DNA of 64,000 nt from Psychroserpens luteolus. GTDB lineage: Bacteria > Bacteroidota > Bacteroidia > Flavobacteriales > Flavobacteriaceae. Under the pieces are notes generated by a model, which was not told the origin of the DNA, made no database searches, and was given only the letters and a program-made list of their open reading frames with translations. Location: the NCBI RefSeq assembly GCF_021032705.1, contig NZ_JAHVXI010000001.1, forward strand, positions 1,218,497 to 1,282,496. Direction: 5' to 3'. This document shows positions 36,701-44,060 of the stretch, piece by piece; position 1 is the stretch's first letter, and every line of letters starts with the position of its first letter. Both the position numbers and the translations under genes were made by a program.

Positions 36701-38223
36701 AAAAGAAGACAAGAGGCTCAAGATCTAGAGGAGCAACACCAGCTGCATTGAGTAAAGATGGGAAATCGACAGCAGCTGCACGTGGTAATGCTAATCAACC
36801 AGCCAAGAAAAGTGCTGGATCTAAAATCCTAAATGGCGCTTTAGATATACTAACTTCGGTAAAACGTGTACAAATTAATTATACTGAAAACAATGGATCT
36901 TATTTACCTGGTTATTTGAGAACTCCTGGATTTATAGGAACATTTAAGCCTACATTAGGTTATACGTTTGGTAGTCAACGTGACATTAGAGATCTTGCTG
37001 CAAGAAATGGATGGCTAACTGTTTTTCCTGATTTCAACCAACAGTATAGTGAAACAACCAATCGCATCTTAGATATATCGGCAGATGTTGAATTGATCAA
37101 AGATTTAAATATTGACCTTACTGGTGGACGTGTATATTCTGAAAATACAACGCAAAACTTTAATACAACAGATACAACTGGTGACGGATTTAGTAATGTT
37201 TACAATGCATTAATTACAAATTCCTTCGGAAACTTTAATATTTCAACCGCATTAATAAAAACGGCGTTTAGTAAAAGTGACGAAACCCAATCTGCTGCAT
37301 TTGAAGATTTCAGAAATAACAGATTAATTGTCGCAAGACGATTAGCAAGAAACTTTTATGGAAATGATAACTTTGCTGTTGATGGTGAAGGATTTCCACT
37401 TGGGTTTGGTAAGAACAGTCAAGCAGTATTATTACCATCGTTTTTAGCAGCTTATAAAGGAACCAATCCTGATAAGATCAGTTTGTCTGCCTTTAGAGAT
37501 ATTCCAATCCCTAACTGGCAATTAAAATATACGGGCTTCATGAAAATGAAGTGGTTTAAAAAGAACTTCAAACGTTTCTCAATTACACATGGATACCGTT
37601 CAAGCTATACGATAAATCAGTTTAGAACAAACCTAGATTTAGATCCAACGTTATTACAGCCAGGTGTTGCTTATGAAAACCAAAACCCAGATGTATTAGA
37701 CCAATCAGGTAACTTTAAAAATGGAACAGTATTTAGTAACATCAATTTAGAAGAGCAATTTAGTCCATTATTTAGATTAGATTTCGAAATGAAAAATTCA
37801 GTCAAGATCTTAGCCGAAATGAAAAAGGATAGAATCTTATCGATGAGTTTTGATAATAATTTGTTGACCGAAATTCAAGGTAAAGAATACATTCTAGGCC
37901 TGGGTTATCGTATTAAGGACCTTCGTATTCGCTCTAAGCTTGCTGGACCAAGACAAGTCATTAAAAGTGACCTAAACATGAAGGCAGATGTATCGGTTAG
38001 AAATAACAAAACTATTATTAGATATTTAGATATTGAGAATAATCAAATTACCCAAGGTCAAACAATTTGGGGAATAAAGTACACAGCCGATTACGCATTT
38101 ACCAAAAACCTAACGGCTATTTTCTACTTTGATTACACATTTTCAGAATATGAAATATCTACAGCATTTCCGCAAACAACGGTGAGAACCGGATTTACAT
38201 TACGATACAATTTTGGAAATTAA
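30778..38223 (+). CDS. sprA: Type IX secretion / gliding motility outer-membrane translocon SprA
   Basis: A giant 2481-residue protein with a signal peptide (cleavage after FTYAQ, about residue 30), the size and context of SprA (Sov in Porphyromonas), the very large beta-barrel channel of the type IX secretion system. Many alternating beta segments rich in Tyr, Phe and Asn run to the C-terminus, which ends in the aromatic RYNFGN. The start is a TTG at 30778 because an in-frame stop (the end of ruvA) lies at 30772 and no ATG occurs before the signal peptide. Residues 489-549 are an Asp-rich calcium-binding insertion. SprA exports proteins bearing T9SS C-terminal signals, likely including the protein at 60697. 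Confidence 0.95.
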   Translation: MITTNFTISKSLHHLLFVLAFALFSSFTYAQTTPATQDSTKTGFSLGTLKFPNPQSIVSKYTYDPITDRYIYTEKVGSFNINYPIILTPAEFQKLVLMEQQRLYYKQKIDAKEGKKDGTEEQQKNLIPELYVNSGFFESIFGGNTIEVIPQGSAEVDLGVLFTKQDNPTFSPRNRSNFTFDFDQRISLSLLGKVGTRLQVTVNYDTESTFDFQQLTKLEYTPTEDDIVRKIEVGNVAMPINSSLITGAQSLFGVKTELQFGKTRVTAIFSEQKSQSQSVVAQGGGTVEEFEFFARDYDENRHYFLAQYFRETYDESMLRYPFINNNIQITRIEVWVTNRSNQTDNVRNIVALQDIGEFETIGLNDGVPPAGFLSGSGSQFPDNGNNAFDPTNIGGAGSFLSPTVRDITTAEQGILTTANEGFDFGKLENAKKLEQGRDYTLNPQLGYISLNQRLLNDEIVAVAFQYTIGGEVFQVGEFANDGINSTATNDDNDGDGIPNIADVDQDGDGTPDNGTDTDGDGINDQTDSDVDGDGLIDNGPDTNADGINDSFVVAEGSTQSLIVKMLKSPITDVNQPIWDLMMKNIYDTGAFQLDQEDFRLNIFYTEASPLNYIAPVDGTAFPIFGNNTPFDNTDDGEILDTPLIRLFHLDRLNFNNDPQAGGDGFFDFVQGQTVLTQNGKIIFTKVEPFGRYLFDILDDDGNPNNNDADYELETYTNLNQEKYVYDILYKQTKTAALDEAEKNKFQIKGRFKSSGGDGIPLGAFNVPRGSVIVTAGGRTLVEGQDYTVNYQIGRVYIIDEALKSSNIPINVSVENNAVFGQQTRRFTGVNVEHQFNENFVLGATLLNLNERPITQKANFNTEPINNTIFGFNGNYSTEVPFFTRLVNKLPNIDTDAPSNLSVRGEFAYLAPGAPKGTDFNNEATAYVDDFEGTQGAIDLLSPQSWFLSSRPRTVNGVPENDPINSPGIENGYDRAFLNWYTIDPIFYSNQRPDDIGDDDVSDLYTRRVFIDEVFPEIDIAQGQTTVINTLDLVYYPTERGPYNFDPSAANDNLDPSTSWAGITRQITSTDFEQANVEYIEFWLQDPFLNEPAGSGLSGKLYVNLGNISEDVLKDGKKQYENGLPEDGDITPLLPQTAFETVVPRNQSLIYTFSTGGQERTNQDVGYDGYDDAEEATQFTNGGLFGPDPAKDNYTYYLNTTGNIFERYKQYNGLEGNSPDVFTDTNRGSTPQPDVEDINRDNTMNTIDSYYQYEIEINQNTLDLNNPQINDIKDRDVTLPNGQTASVRWYQFRVPIGESPFRTAVGGISDIRSVRFARLFLEDFTQTTVLRFATLDLVRSDWRRYTLTLDDEPNNDNDNTEFTVGVVGLQENDGNYVLPPGVVLEQLNNNNNIIRQNEQSLQVEVCDLEPEDSRGVFKNINVDMRQYNKLRMFIHAEEGETGPLNDGDLVGFIRMGNDFTQNFYQIEVPLQVSSGMSTPESIWPEVNEINIELDVLEQMKSLGIANGTLANIDPTFYDLVDGQLTEVSEFDPQTIGQQRLAIKGNPNFGDVRVLMVGVKNSGQSGANACGEIWFNELRLADLDNEGGWAAVAALDANFADFANVSATGRKSTIGFGSVEQRPNERSREDVEQYDVVTNLNLGQLLPKKWGIQLPFNYAVGEQIITPEYDEFYRDIKLQTQLDNTTNQDSILRVNENYTKRKSINFIGVRKNRTTDKKPRFYDVENLTFNYSYNKEERRDFEIERSLSQNVRAGVNYNYTFEPKSIEPFKKNDSLFTGKYWKILKDFNFNPVPTSFSVNTDIIRQFNKQKFREVDLTGDNIGLEELFRRNYNFNTQYAINYNLTKALSLNFTASNTNIVRNYFVDDVINGRQDPSLDVWDGFFDLGDPNIQNQQLQVNYEIPLYKIPTLSFMRATYSYTGDFQWQKGSDLNSNLPIQNEDGSFTSFNLGNSIQNANTHNINSTFNLETLYKYVGLTKKKTRGSRSRGATPAALSKDGKSTAAARGNANQPAKKSAGSKILNGALDILTSVKRVQINYTENNGSYLPGYLRTPGFIGTFKPTLGYTFGSQRDIRDLAARNGWLTVFPDFNQQYSETTNRILDISADVELIKDLNIDLTGGRVYSENTTQNFNTTDTTGDGFSNVYNALITNSFGNFNISTALIKTAFSKSDETQSAAFEDFRNNRLIVARRLARNFYGNDNFAVDGEGFPLGFGKNSQAVLLPSFLAAYKGTNPDKISLSAFRDIPIPNWQLKYTGFMKMKWFKKNFKRFSITHGYRSSYTINQFRTNLDLDPTLLQPGVAYENQNPDVLDQSGNFKNGTVFSNINLEEQFSPLFRLDFEMKNSVKILAEMKKDRILSMSFDNNLLTEIQGKEYILGLGYRIKDLRIRSKLAGPRQVIKSDLNMKADVSVRNNKTIIRYLDIENNQITQGQTIWGIKYTADYAFTKNLTAIFYFDYTFSEYEISTAFPQTTVRTGFTLRYNFGN
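32242..32424 (+). repeat. Thrombospondin type 3-like Asp-rich repeats inside sprA
   Basis: Residues 489-549 of SprA are repeated D-x-D-x-D-G-x-x-D units (NDGDGIPN, DQDGDGTPD, DTDGDGIND, DVDGDGLID), the pattern of thrombospondin type 3 calcium-binding repeats. They are usually found in secreted surface proteins, not in the translocon barrel itself. Confidence 0.8.
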
Positions 38224-38247
38224 ATAGTAATTAAAGTCTAAAAAAAT

Positions 38248-38255
38248 TACATTTG
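38248..38255 (+). promoter_or_regulatory. -7 promoter element of gcvH
   Basis: TACATTTG, exact TAnnTTTG match, 27 bases before the gcvH ATG. Confidence 0.5.
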
Positions 38256-38282
38256 TAGCATACATTAATTTCAATTTATAAG

Positions 38283-38663
38283 ATGAATATACCATCAGAT
38301 TTAAAATACACCAAAGACCACGAGTGGGTTAAAATAGAAGGTGATACAGCCACAGTGGGCATTACAGATTTTGCTCAAGGCGAATTAGGAGATATTGTTT
38401 ATGTTGAAGTGGAAACGGTTGACGAAACGTTAGACATCGAAGAAATTTTCGGTACCGTTGAAGCTGTTAAAACGGTTTCAGATTTATTCTTGCCATTGTC
38501 TGGTGAGATTACAGAATTCAATGAAAGTTTAGAAGATGAACCAGAAAAAGTGAATTCTGATCCTTATGGTGATGGTTGGATGATTAAAATCAAATTTTCT
38601 GATGCGTCTCAAATAGATAGTTTATTATCTGCCGATGATTACAAAGCTCTTATTGGCGCTTAA
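38283..38663 (+). CDS. gcvH: Glycine cleavage system H protein
   Basis: A 126-residue lipoyl carrier of the glycine cleavage system. Lipoyl Lys63 sits in [12 protein letters not shown], and the family segments [13 protein letters not shown] and [17 protein letters not shown] are present. It shuttles the aminomethyl group between the P, T and L proteins in the cytoplasm. No other gcv gene is in the window. Its last 29 bases overlap the start of the VanZ-like gene. Confidence 0.97.
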   Translation: MNIPSDLKYTKDHEWVKIEGDTATVGITDFAQGELGDIVYVEVETVDETLDIEEIFGTVEAVKTVSDLFLPLSGEITEFNESLEDEPEKVNSDPYGDGWMIKIKFSDASQIDSLLSADDYKALIGA

Positions 38664-39018
38664 AAAATGGGCGCTTCCTATTGTTATTGTTTACGCAATA
38701 GCTTTAACTATTGGAAGTTTGGTTCATATTGGAAGTATTCCAAGCTTAGGTTTTTCGTTTGATGATAAAATTTATCATTTTTTAGCCTATTTTGTATTTA
38801 CGATATTGGTATTTAATTATTTTAATACAAAACAGATCCATCATGCCATATTAATTTCAGCGTGTATTGTTGTTGTTTATGGCATTATTATTGAGGTATT
38901 ACAAAACATGATAACATCTTATAGAACTTTAGATGTTTATGATGTAGTGGCGAATGCGCTAGGTGTTGTTTTTGCAACTCTTGGATTAAAATTCAGAAAT
39001 AAACTAAAGTTAAAATAA
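38635..39018 (+). CDS. VanZ-like membrane protein
   Basis: A 127-residue protein with four hydrophobic segments and the VanZ-family signature [21 protein letters not shown]. VanZ-family proteins are small membrane proteins, linked to teicoplanin resistance in one well-known case but of unknown function in Bacteroidota. The ATG at 38635 lies inside gcvH in another frame, giving a 29-base overlap and probable translational coupling; the next ATG at 38667 is out of frame. Confidence 0.85.
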   Translation: MITKLLLALKKWALPIVIVYAIALTIGSLVHIGSIPSLGFSFDDKIYHFLAYFVFTILVFNYFNTKQIHHAILISACIVVVYGIIIEVLQNMITSYRTLDVYDVVANALGVVFATLGLKFRNKLKLK

Positions 39019-39027
39019 ATTAATCGC

Positions 39028-39059
39028 TTGCTTTTTTAACAAATAATTGGTTAATTTAG
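39028..39059 (+). promoter_or_regulatory. Promoter of the first tonB gene
   Basis: TTG at 39028-39030, 21-base spacer, then TAATTTAG at 39052-39059 (one mismatch to TAnnTTTG). It covers the possible upstream TTG start at 39047, so translation should begin at the ATG at 39083. Confidence 0.5.
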
Positions 39060-39082
39060 CATTCTTAAAACCTGTTAAACAC

Positions 39083-39808
39083 ATGGAACCTAAAAAAAAC
39101 GTAAAAGCAGATGTAAGCCGAAATAGTTCGCTTTATTTTGCTGTAGGGATGGTATTGATGTTAGCTTTGACGTATATGACTATTAATTATAAGACATACG
39201 AAAAAGAAGCAATCGATATTGGCCAATTAGATTTGGATGCACTTGACGAAGAAGAAATTCCAATTACTAACCAGGAAATAATTCCTCCACCACCTCCACC
39301 ACCACCACCAGTTGTGCCAGAGGAAATAGAGATTGTGGAAGATGAAAAAGAAATTGAAGAAACTGTAATCGAGTCTACTGAAACTGATCAAGAAGAAGAA
39401 ATTGTTGAAGTTGAGGAAGTAGAAGTTGAAGAGGTAGAAGAAGATATTGAAGTACCATTTGCTGTAATTGAAAACGTGCCTATTTTCCCAGGTTGCGAAA
39501 GAGAAAAAGGCAACAATGCAAAAAAGCAATGTATGTCTGATAAAATTAGCAAGTTTGTAAACAAGAAATTTAATACAGATCTGGCTAGTGATTTAGGATT
39601 ATCAGGAAGACAACGTATTAATGTGATCTTCAAAATTGATAAAACAGGAAATATTATTGGTATACAAGCGAGAGCTCCGCATCCAGGTCTTGAAAAAGAG
39701 GCTAAGCGAGTAATTGGATTACTGCCAAAAATGAAACCTGGTAAGCAAAGAGGAAAAGCGGTAACTGTACCTTACTCTTTACCAATCTTATTCCAAGTAC
39801 AAGACTAG
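39083..39808 (+). CDS. TonB-family energy transducer (first copy)
   Basis: A 241-residue TonB-like protein: one N-terminal membrane anchor (about 18-36), a short poly-proline spacer of nine Pro, an acidic Glu/Val repeat region, and a C-terminal TonB domain (about 145-241) with segments IFPGCE, RINVIFKIDKTGNI and YSLPILFQV. It would transfer energy from ExbBD to outer-membrane transporters. The next gene is a close paralog. The spacer is short and acidic rather than the usual Pro-Lys/Pro-Glu alternation, which would limit reach across the periplasm. Confidence 0.92.
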   Translation: MEPKKNVKADVSRNSSLYFAVGMVLMLALTYMTINYKTYEKEAIDIGQLDLDALDEEEIPITNQEIIPPPPPPPPPVVPEEIEIVEDEKEIEETVIESTETDQEEEIVEVEEVEVEEVEEDIEVPFAVIENVPIFPGCEREKGNNAKKQCMSDKISKFVNKKFNTDLASDLGLSGRQRINVIFKIDKTGNIIGIQARAPHPGLEKEAKRVIGLLPKMKPGKQRGKAVTVPYSLPILFQVQD

Positions 39809-39835
39809 ATATTTATAACATATCATAAAATTTCA

Positions 39836-39867
39836 AAATCCCATCTAAATAAATTAGATGGGATTTT
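39836..39867 (+). terminator. Intrinsic terminator after the first tonB
   Basis: Thirteen-base perfect stem (39836-39848 with 39854-39866, five-base loop) followed by T residues. Confidence 0.9.
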
Positions 39868-39924
39868 TACTTTGGTATGCTTATTGTGATTTTGTCATAA
39901 TATTAACATTTTAAATTAAGTATT

Positions 39925-40722
39925 ATGAAAGATTTTGACAAATCGCACAATATTGCTGGTCAGAGCAATACAACAGTGCAAAAATCACACAAGCACGATG
40001 CAAATTTACAAAAAAACTCATCGCTGTATTTTCAAATTGGTTTAATTCTCTGCCTTCTGAGTACATACGCCATGTTTGAAATGCAATTTGAGAAGAAGGC
40101 CTCTAAAGGCGACATCGTTTATGTGGAACCTGATGACACAATTTATTACACACCTAACATTGTAATAGAACCAGACGCACCCAAACAAGAGCCTGTTAAA
40201 AAACAAAAGAAAAAAATTGTCGTTTCTAATAACCTAAAAGCGGTAGATAATAGTGAGCCAGTAATTGAGACACCAGATTTTTTAACAGAGCCTCAACCAA
40301 AACCAGGTCCAATAATCGATCCTGATGCATTAACAGATGCACCAAAGGTTGATGACATTCCAAAGGTGTTTCCAATGACAGGCGTAGAAATTGTACCTAT
40401 CTATCCAGGTTGTGAGAAAAAGAAAACCAACACAGATCGCGTTAAATGTATGTCGGATAAATTAGGACGACTTGTACAAAGAAGGTTTAATACTGATCTC
40501 GCTAGTGAGTATGGTTTAACAGGTGTACAAAAGATCCAAGTTCAGTTTAAGATCGATCCAAATGGAAATATTACAGAGGTATTAACTAGAGCTCCACACC
40601 CAAGTCTCGAAAAAGAAGCCGAACGATTAACAAAAAAGATTCCTCAAATGGAACCAGGAAAGCAAAGAGGAAAATCTGTGTCAGTTATCTATAATTTACC
40701 AATTGTTTTTAAAGTAGATTAA
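39925..40722 (+). CDS. TonB-family energy transducer (second copy)
   Basis: A 265-residue paralog of the preceding protein. It has a membrane anchor at about residues 34-52, a Lys-rich spacer (PVKKQKKKIVV) and a C-terminal TonB domain with IYPGCE, KIQVQFKIDPNGNITEV and YNLPIVFKV. The C-terminal domains of the pair are highly alike (both have the FNTDLAS and APHP segments) while anchors and spacers differ, pointing to duplication and divergence of partner choice. It is a separate unit between two terminators. No ExbB/ExbD genes are in the window. Confidence 0.92.
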   Translation: MKDFDKSHNIAGQSNTTVQKSHKHDANLQKNSSLYFQIGLILCLLSTYAMFEMQFEKKASKGDIVYVEPDDTIYYTPNIVIEPDAPKQEPVKKQKKKIVVSNNLKAVDNSEPVIETPDFLTEPQPKPGPIIDPDALTDAPKVDDIPKVFPMTGVEIVPIYPGCEKKKTNTDRVKCMSDKLGRLVQRRFNTDLASEYGLTGVQKIQVQFKIDPNGNITEVLTRAPHPSLEKEAERLTKKIPQMEPGKQRGKSVSVIYNLPIVFKVD

Positions 40723-40746
40723 TAGTACTTTAATTTTAAAATATTC

Positions 40747-40783
40747 AAGACGGTTTAAAGAGCTATTTAAGCCGTCTTTTTTT
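40747..40783 (+). terminator. Intrinsic terminator after the second tonB
   Basis: Thirteen-base stem with one G-U pair (40747-40759 with 40766-40778, six-base loop) and a following T run. Confidence 0.9.
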
Positions 40784-40842
40784 ATAGCTTGCTTTTTGAA
40801 AAAAATAGTATCTTTCGACAACTAATATGATGCGCTTGCTCT

Positions 40843-42954
40843 ATGAAGAATAGCTTCTTATTCATTATCTTTTTTTCTTTTGGTATACTATCTGCACAAA
40901 ATGTTTCAACTTTTGAAAAATCACCTATTTATCCAGGTTGTGAATCAGAGCCTATCGATGAACTAAAAACGTGCTTTAATAACAAGATAAACACTGAGAT
41001 ATTCAGTTCGTTTAAAGTGCCTCAAATTGTTACAGACGACAATTATAAAGGTGAACTTAATGTGCTTTTCGAAATTGATAAGGAAGGAAACATTAGTATT
41101 CTTTATGTAGATGCTGTTTATGAAGAACTGAAAGAAGAAACTAAACGTTTTTTTGAAAGCTTACCCAAAGTTGTTCCTGCAACTTATAACGGAAAACCAA
41201 CATTTTACCAATATTCCCTTAGTATAAAAATACCTTTAGAAGATCCAGCCGAAATTAAAACGCAAAAAGAAGTATCTTCATTAATAGATATAAATAATAC
41301 CGAAGACCTTAATGCAGATGTAAGCAATGAGTTTGATAGTGTTAATGATGGTATTGTGACTTATGAAAAACTAGAGTACAGCAGTCAGTTAAATATTCCA
41401 TTTACACATAATTATTATTCGCGATTTGATCAGCAAATGAATGGACTAGGAACTAATAGTCACACAGCCGCAAAACCATTTATATATGAAGATGTGGCCA
41501 AGTATTATGATTTTAAAGCTGAAAAAGAAGCATTAATTAAAGGTAGTGATGCGTGGTGGAGTAGAAAATTATGGAATGAACATCTTGTTGCGGTTCAAGG
41601 AAAAAACTTTTGGTTTACGGCAGATCCAGTTTTTGATTTACAGTTAGGGACCGATACAGAAGCCGATTTTAGTACGACTTATAATAATACCAGAGGTATA
41701 TTTATTCAAGGCGGCTTAGGCAAAAAATTTAATTTCACAGCGTCAATCTATGAAAGTCAAGGTCGTTTTGCTCAATATTTCAATGAATATGCGATAAGTC
41801 TTGAAGCTGAAGGTGCCGAGCCAATCGTACCAGGAAGAGGCCTGGCCAAACCATTTAAAGATAGAGGTTTTGATTATCCGGTAGCTGAAGCTTACCTGTC
41901 TTACACGCCTGCTAACTTTATTAATATCCAGTTTGGACATGGGAAGAATTTTATAGGTGATGGTTATCGCTCGCTACTACAAAGTGATGCGACGAGTCCA
42001 TACCCATTTTTAAAACTTAACACGACCTTTTGGAAAATAAAATATACCAATACTTGGATGTGGTTGAGAGATGTTAGGGCAGAAGTTACCGAAGATGGTG
42101 CGTTTCTCACTAAATATATGGCGAATCACTATTTGAGTTGGAATGTATCAAAACGATTGAACATTGGTTTGTTTGAATCTGTATTATGGTCTAATGATAA
42201 CGATAGAGGTTTTGATATTAATTATTTAAATCCAGTCATTTTTTATAGAGCTATCGAGTTTTCTACAGGTCAAGATGCTGGAAATGCTATTTTAGGAGCT
42301 TCGGCAAAATACAAATGGAATAATAAGGTAAACCTCTATGGGCAATTTATTCTTGATGAATTTTCTTTAGATGATATTACTGGAGGAGAAAAAAGTTGGA
42401 AAAATAAGTTTGGCTACCAATTAGGTGTCAAATATTTTAATGCCTTTAAAGTCGATAATTTATTACTACAATTGGAGTACAATCGTGTTAGACCTTATAC
42501 GTATTCTCATAACTCCATTGTACTCAATTATGCTCACAATAATCAACCTATGGCACATCTTTGGGGAGCAAATTTTAGTGAAGCTATTGCTATTGGTCGC
42601 TATCATTACAAGCGTTGGTTTGCAGATGCTAAATTTATTATTGGAAAACGAGGCTTCGATTTTAACGAAGGAGATGATTTTGCTAATTATGGTAGTAACA
42701 TCTACAGAAGTGAAGTTGATCGTAATGCCGAAACAGGAATTACTGTAGGACAAGGCAATACGACTAATGTCTTTCAGGCCGATCTAGGCGGTGGTTACGT
42801 TGTCAATCCTGTTACTAACCTAAGACTATTTACGAATATTACATTTAGAAATTACGATCCACAAGCCAATACAGCGGCAGCTCTAAATACAAATACGCTA
42901 TGGTTTACTGTTGGTGTGAGAACCGACTTATTTAATTGGTATAATGATTTTTAA
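40843..42954 (+). CDS. remB: RemB-like outer-membrane barrel with N-terminal TonB-like domain
   Basis: A 703-residue secreted protein. A signal peptide (1-18, ending LSAQ) is followed by a small domain at about 25-130 that resembles the TonB C-terminal domain of the two preceding genes (IYPGCESEP, ELNVLFEIDKEGNI). The rest, from about 180, is rich in aromatic beta strands and matches what I recall of RemB gliding proteins and Wzi-type capsule assembly barrels (the FGHGKNFIGDGYRSLLQSD stretch). It would be an outer-membrane beta-barrel involved in surface polysaccharide handling or gliding. The name is given with moderate confidence. It converges with the next gene, four bases apart. Confidence 0.75.
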   Translation: MKNSFLFIIFFSFGILSAQNVSTFEKSPIYPGCESEPIDELKTCFNNKINTEIFSSFKVPQIVTDDNYKGELNVLFEIDKEGNISILYVDAVYEELKEETKRFFESLPKVVPATYNGKPTFYQYSLSIKIPLEDPAEIKTQKEVSSLIDINNTEDLNADVSNEFDSVNDGIVTYEKLEYSSQLNIPFTHNYYSRFDQQMNGLGTNSHTAAKPFIYEDVAKYYDFKAEKEALIKGSDAWWSRKLWNEHLVAVQGKNFWFTADPVFDLQLGTDTEADFSTTYNNTRGIFIQGGLGKKFNFTASIYESQGRFAQYFNEYAISLEAEGAEPIVPGRGLAKPFKDRGFDYPVAEAYLSYTPANFINIQFGHGKNFIGDGYRSLLQSDATSPYPFLKLNTTFWKIKYTNTWMWLRDVRAEVTEDGAFLTKYMANHYLSWNVSKRLNIGLFESVLWSNDNDRGFDINYLNPVIFYRAIEFSTGQDAGNAILGASAKYKWNNKVNLYGQFILDEFSLDDITGGEKSWKNKFGYQLGVKYFNAFKVDNLLLQLEYNRVRPYTYSHNSIVLNYAHNNQPMAHLWGANFSEAIAIGRYHYKRWFADAKFIIGKRGFDFNEGDDFANYGSNIYRSEVDRNAETGITVGQGNTTNVFQADLGGGYVVNPVTNLRLFTNITFRNYDPQANTAAALNTNTLWFTVGVRTDLFNWYNDF

Positions 42955-42958
42955 GATT

Positions 42959-43843
42959 TTATTTCTTCAAACTCAAATAAAATGTACGGCGTATTCGTTC
43001 AGAATTTATAAAACCTGTGCCATAGTTTAAATCATCGTATGTTTTTGTAATAGTTTCATTTTTCGCCACCTCTTCTTCGGTTTTTCCAGCTTTAATTTCG
43101 GCAAGAACAGCAGTTCGTAATGCTTCGAGCATTGTTAAAAATGATTGATATTCCGCTTTGTTGGATAAGCTGCCGTGACCAGGAATAATTTTGGTTTCAT
43201 CATCAATAAGTTGAAGCCCGAGCTTAGCGGCTTCAATATAACCATTAACGCTTCCACCAGATTTTAGATCGATGTAAGGATAGCGGCCTTTAAAATACGT
43301 ATCACCCGTATGAAGTACATTGCTTTTGGTAAAGTATAAAAGAGCGTCGCCATCAGTATGCGCATTGTCTACATGAAATACACCTATTTTTTCACCATTA
43401 ACATGAATACTCATTTTATCATTAAAAGTAATTACAGGTAAAGCTTCTTTAGGTTGAGATGTGCCGTCGCGTTTTGGTGTGGTTTCTAAACGTTCTCTTA
43501 CATTGTCATGTGCAATAATAGTAGCGCCCAGTTTTTGCATATTCGCATTTCCGCCAGTATGATCTCCATGGAAATGGGTGTTGACCAAAAATGTAATAGG
43601 CTTATCACTTAACGCTTTTATAGCTGTATTTATTTTTTCGGTAAGTGGAGCAAATTGATCATCGATCACAAAAACACCATCGTCTCCAACAGAAACACCA
43701 ATATTTCCACCAGCTCCTAAAAGCATGTAAACGTGATCAGAAACTTTAACGCTTTCTATCTTAACATTATCAAAGCGTTGTGCGTAAACAAGACTTCCGA
43801 AGAGAAAAAAAGCAATAATAAAAAATGTAGAATTGTGTTTCAT
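42959..43843 (-). CDS. Secreted metallo-beta-lactamase-fold hydrolase
   Basis: A 294-residue protein with a signal peptide (1-22, ending VYAQ). The metal-binding motif THFHGDHTGGN (HxHxDH) is at about 108, a later His at HTGDTYF, and the closing IIPGHGS near 217. These ligands mark a zinc MBL-fold hydrolase exported to the periplasm. The ordering and the GxxG loop resemble periplasmic MBL proteins of unclear substrate; true beta-lactamase activity is possible but not shown. Single minus-strand gene facing remB. Confidence 0.9.
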   Translation of the reverse strand: MKHNSTFFIIAFFLFGSLVYAQRFDNVKIESVKVSDHVYMLLGAGGNIGVSVGDDGVFVIDDQFAPLTEKINTAIKALSDKPITFLVNTHFHGDHTGGNANMQKLGATIIAHDNVRERLETTPKRDGTSQPKEALPVITFNDKMSIHVNGEKIGVFHVDNAHTDGDALLYFTKSNVLHTGDTYFKGRYPYIDLKSGGSVNGYIEAAKLGLQLIDDETKIIPGHGSLSNKAEYQSFLTMLEALRTAVLAEIKAGKTEEEVAKNETITKTYDDLNYGTGFINSERIRRTFYLSLKK

Positions 43844-44006
43844 GGTATATTATTTTTAAGCTAAAGTCTCCTAAAGATACAGAAACTTACAGTTTCTAAT
43901 TGATATTTATGCGCTAAGCTTGTTTCTGAAACCTATATAGGCTTCAATATTATGATTATATAGATAAACGGTCTGCTATCTTATTCTTATTTTATTAAGT
44001 TTAGAA

Positions 44007-44037
44007 TTGCCCAAAACCTTTTTTCAGAGTATCTTTG
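44007..44037 (+). promoter_or_regulatory. Promoter of the oxidase assembly operon
   Basis: TTG at 44007-44009, 20-base spacer, TATCTTTG at 44030-44037, exact TAnnTTTG match. The first TTG of the possible longer ctaB frame is this -33 element, so that start is not usable. Confidence 0.7.
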
Positions 44038-44060
44038 CAAACGCAATAAAAGAGCGAGTA

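Noticed and set aside
39279..39310. CCA-rich stretch in the first tonB as a nucleotide repeat of its own.
   Set aside because: It simply encodes the poly-proline spacer of the TonB protein.
42956..42983. Nine-base AT-only inverted repeat at the junction of remB and the MBL-fold gene.
   Set aside because: Pure A/T stem without G-C pairs and no clean T tract; too weak for a confident terminator call.
44007..44060. Longer ctaB frame starting at TTG 44007.
   Set aside because: That TTG is the -33 element of a good promoter; the start must be downstream.
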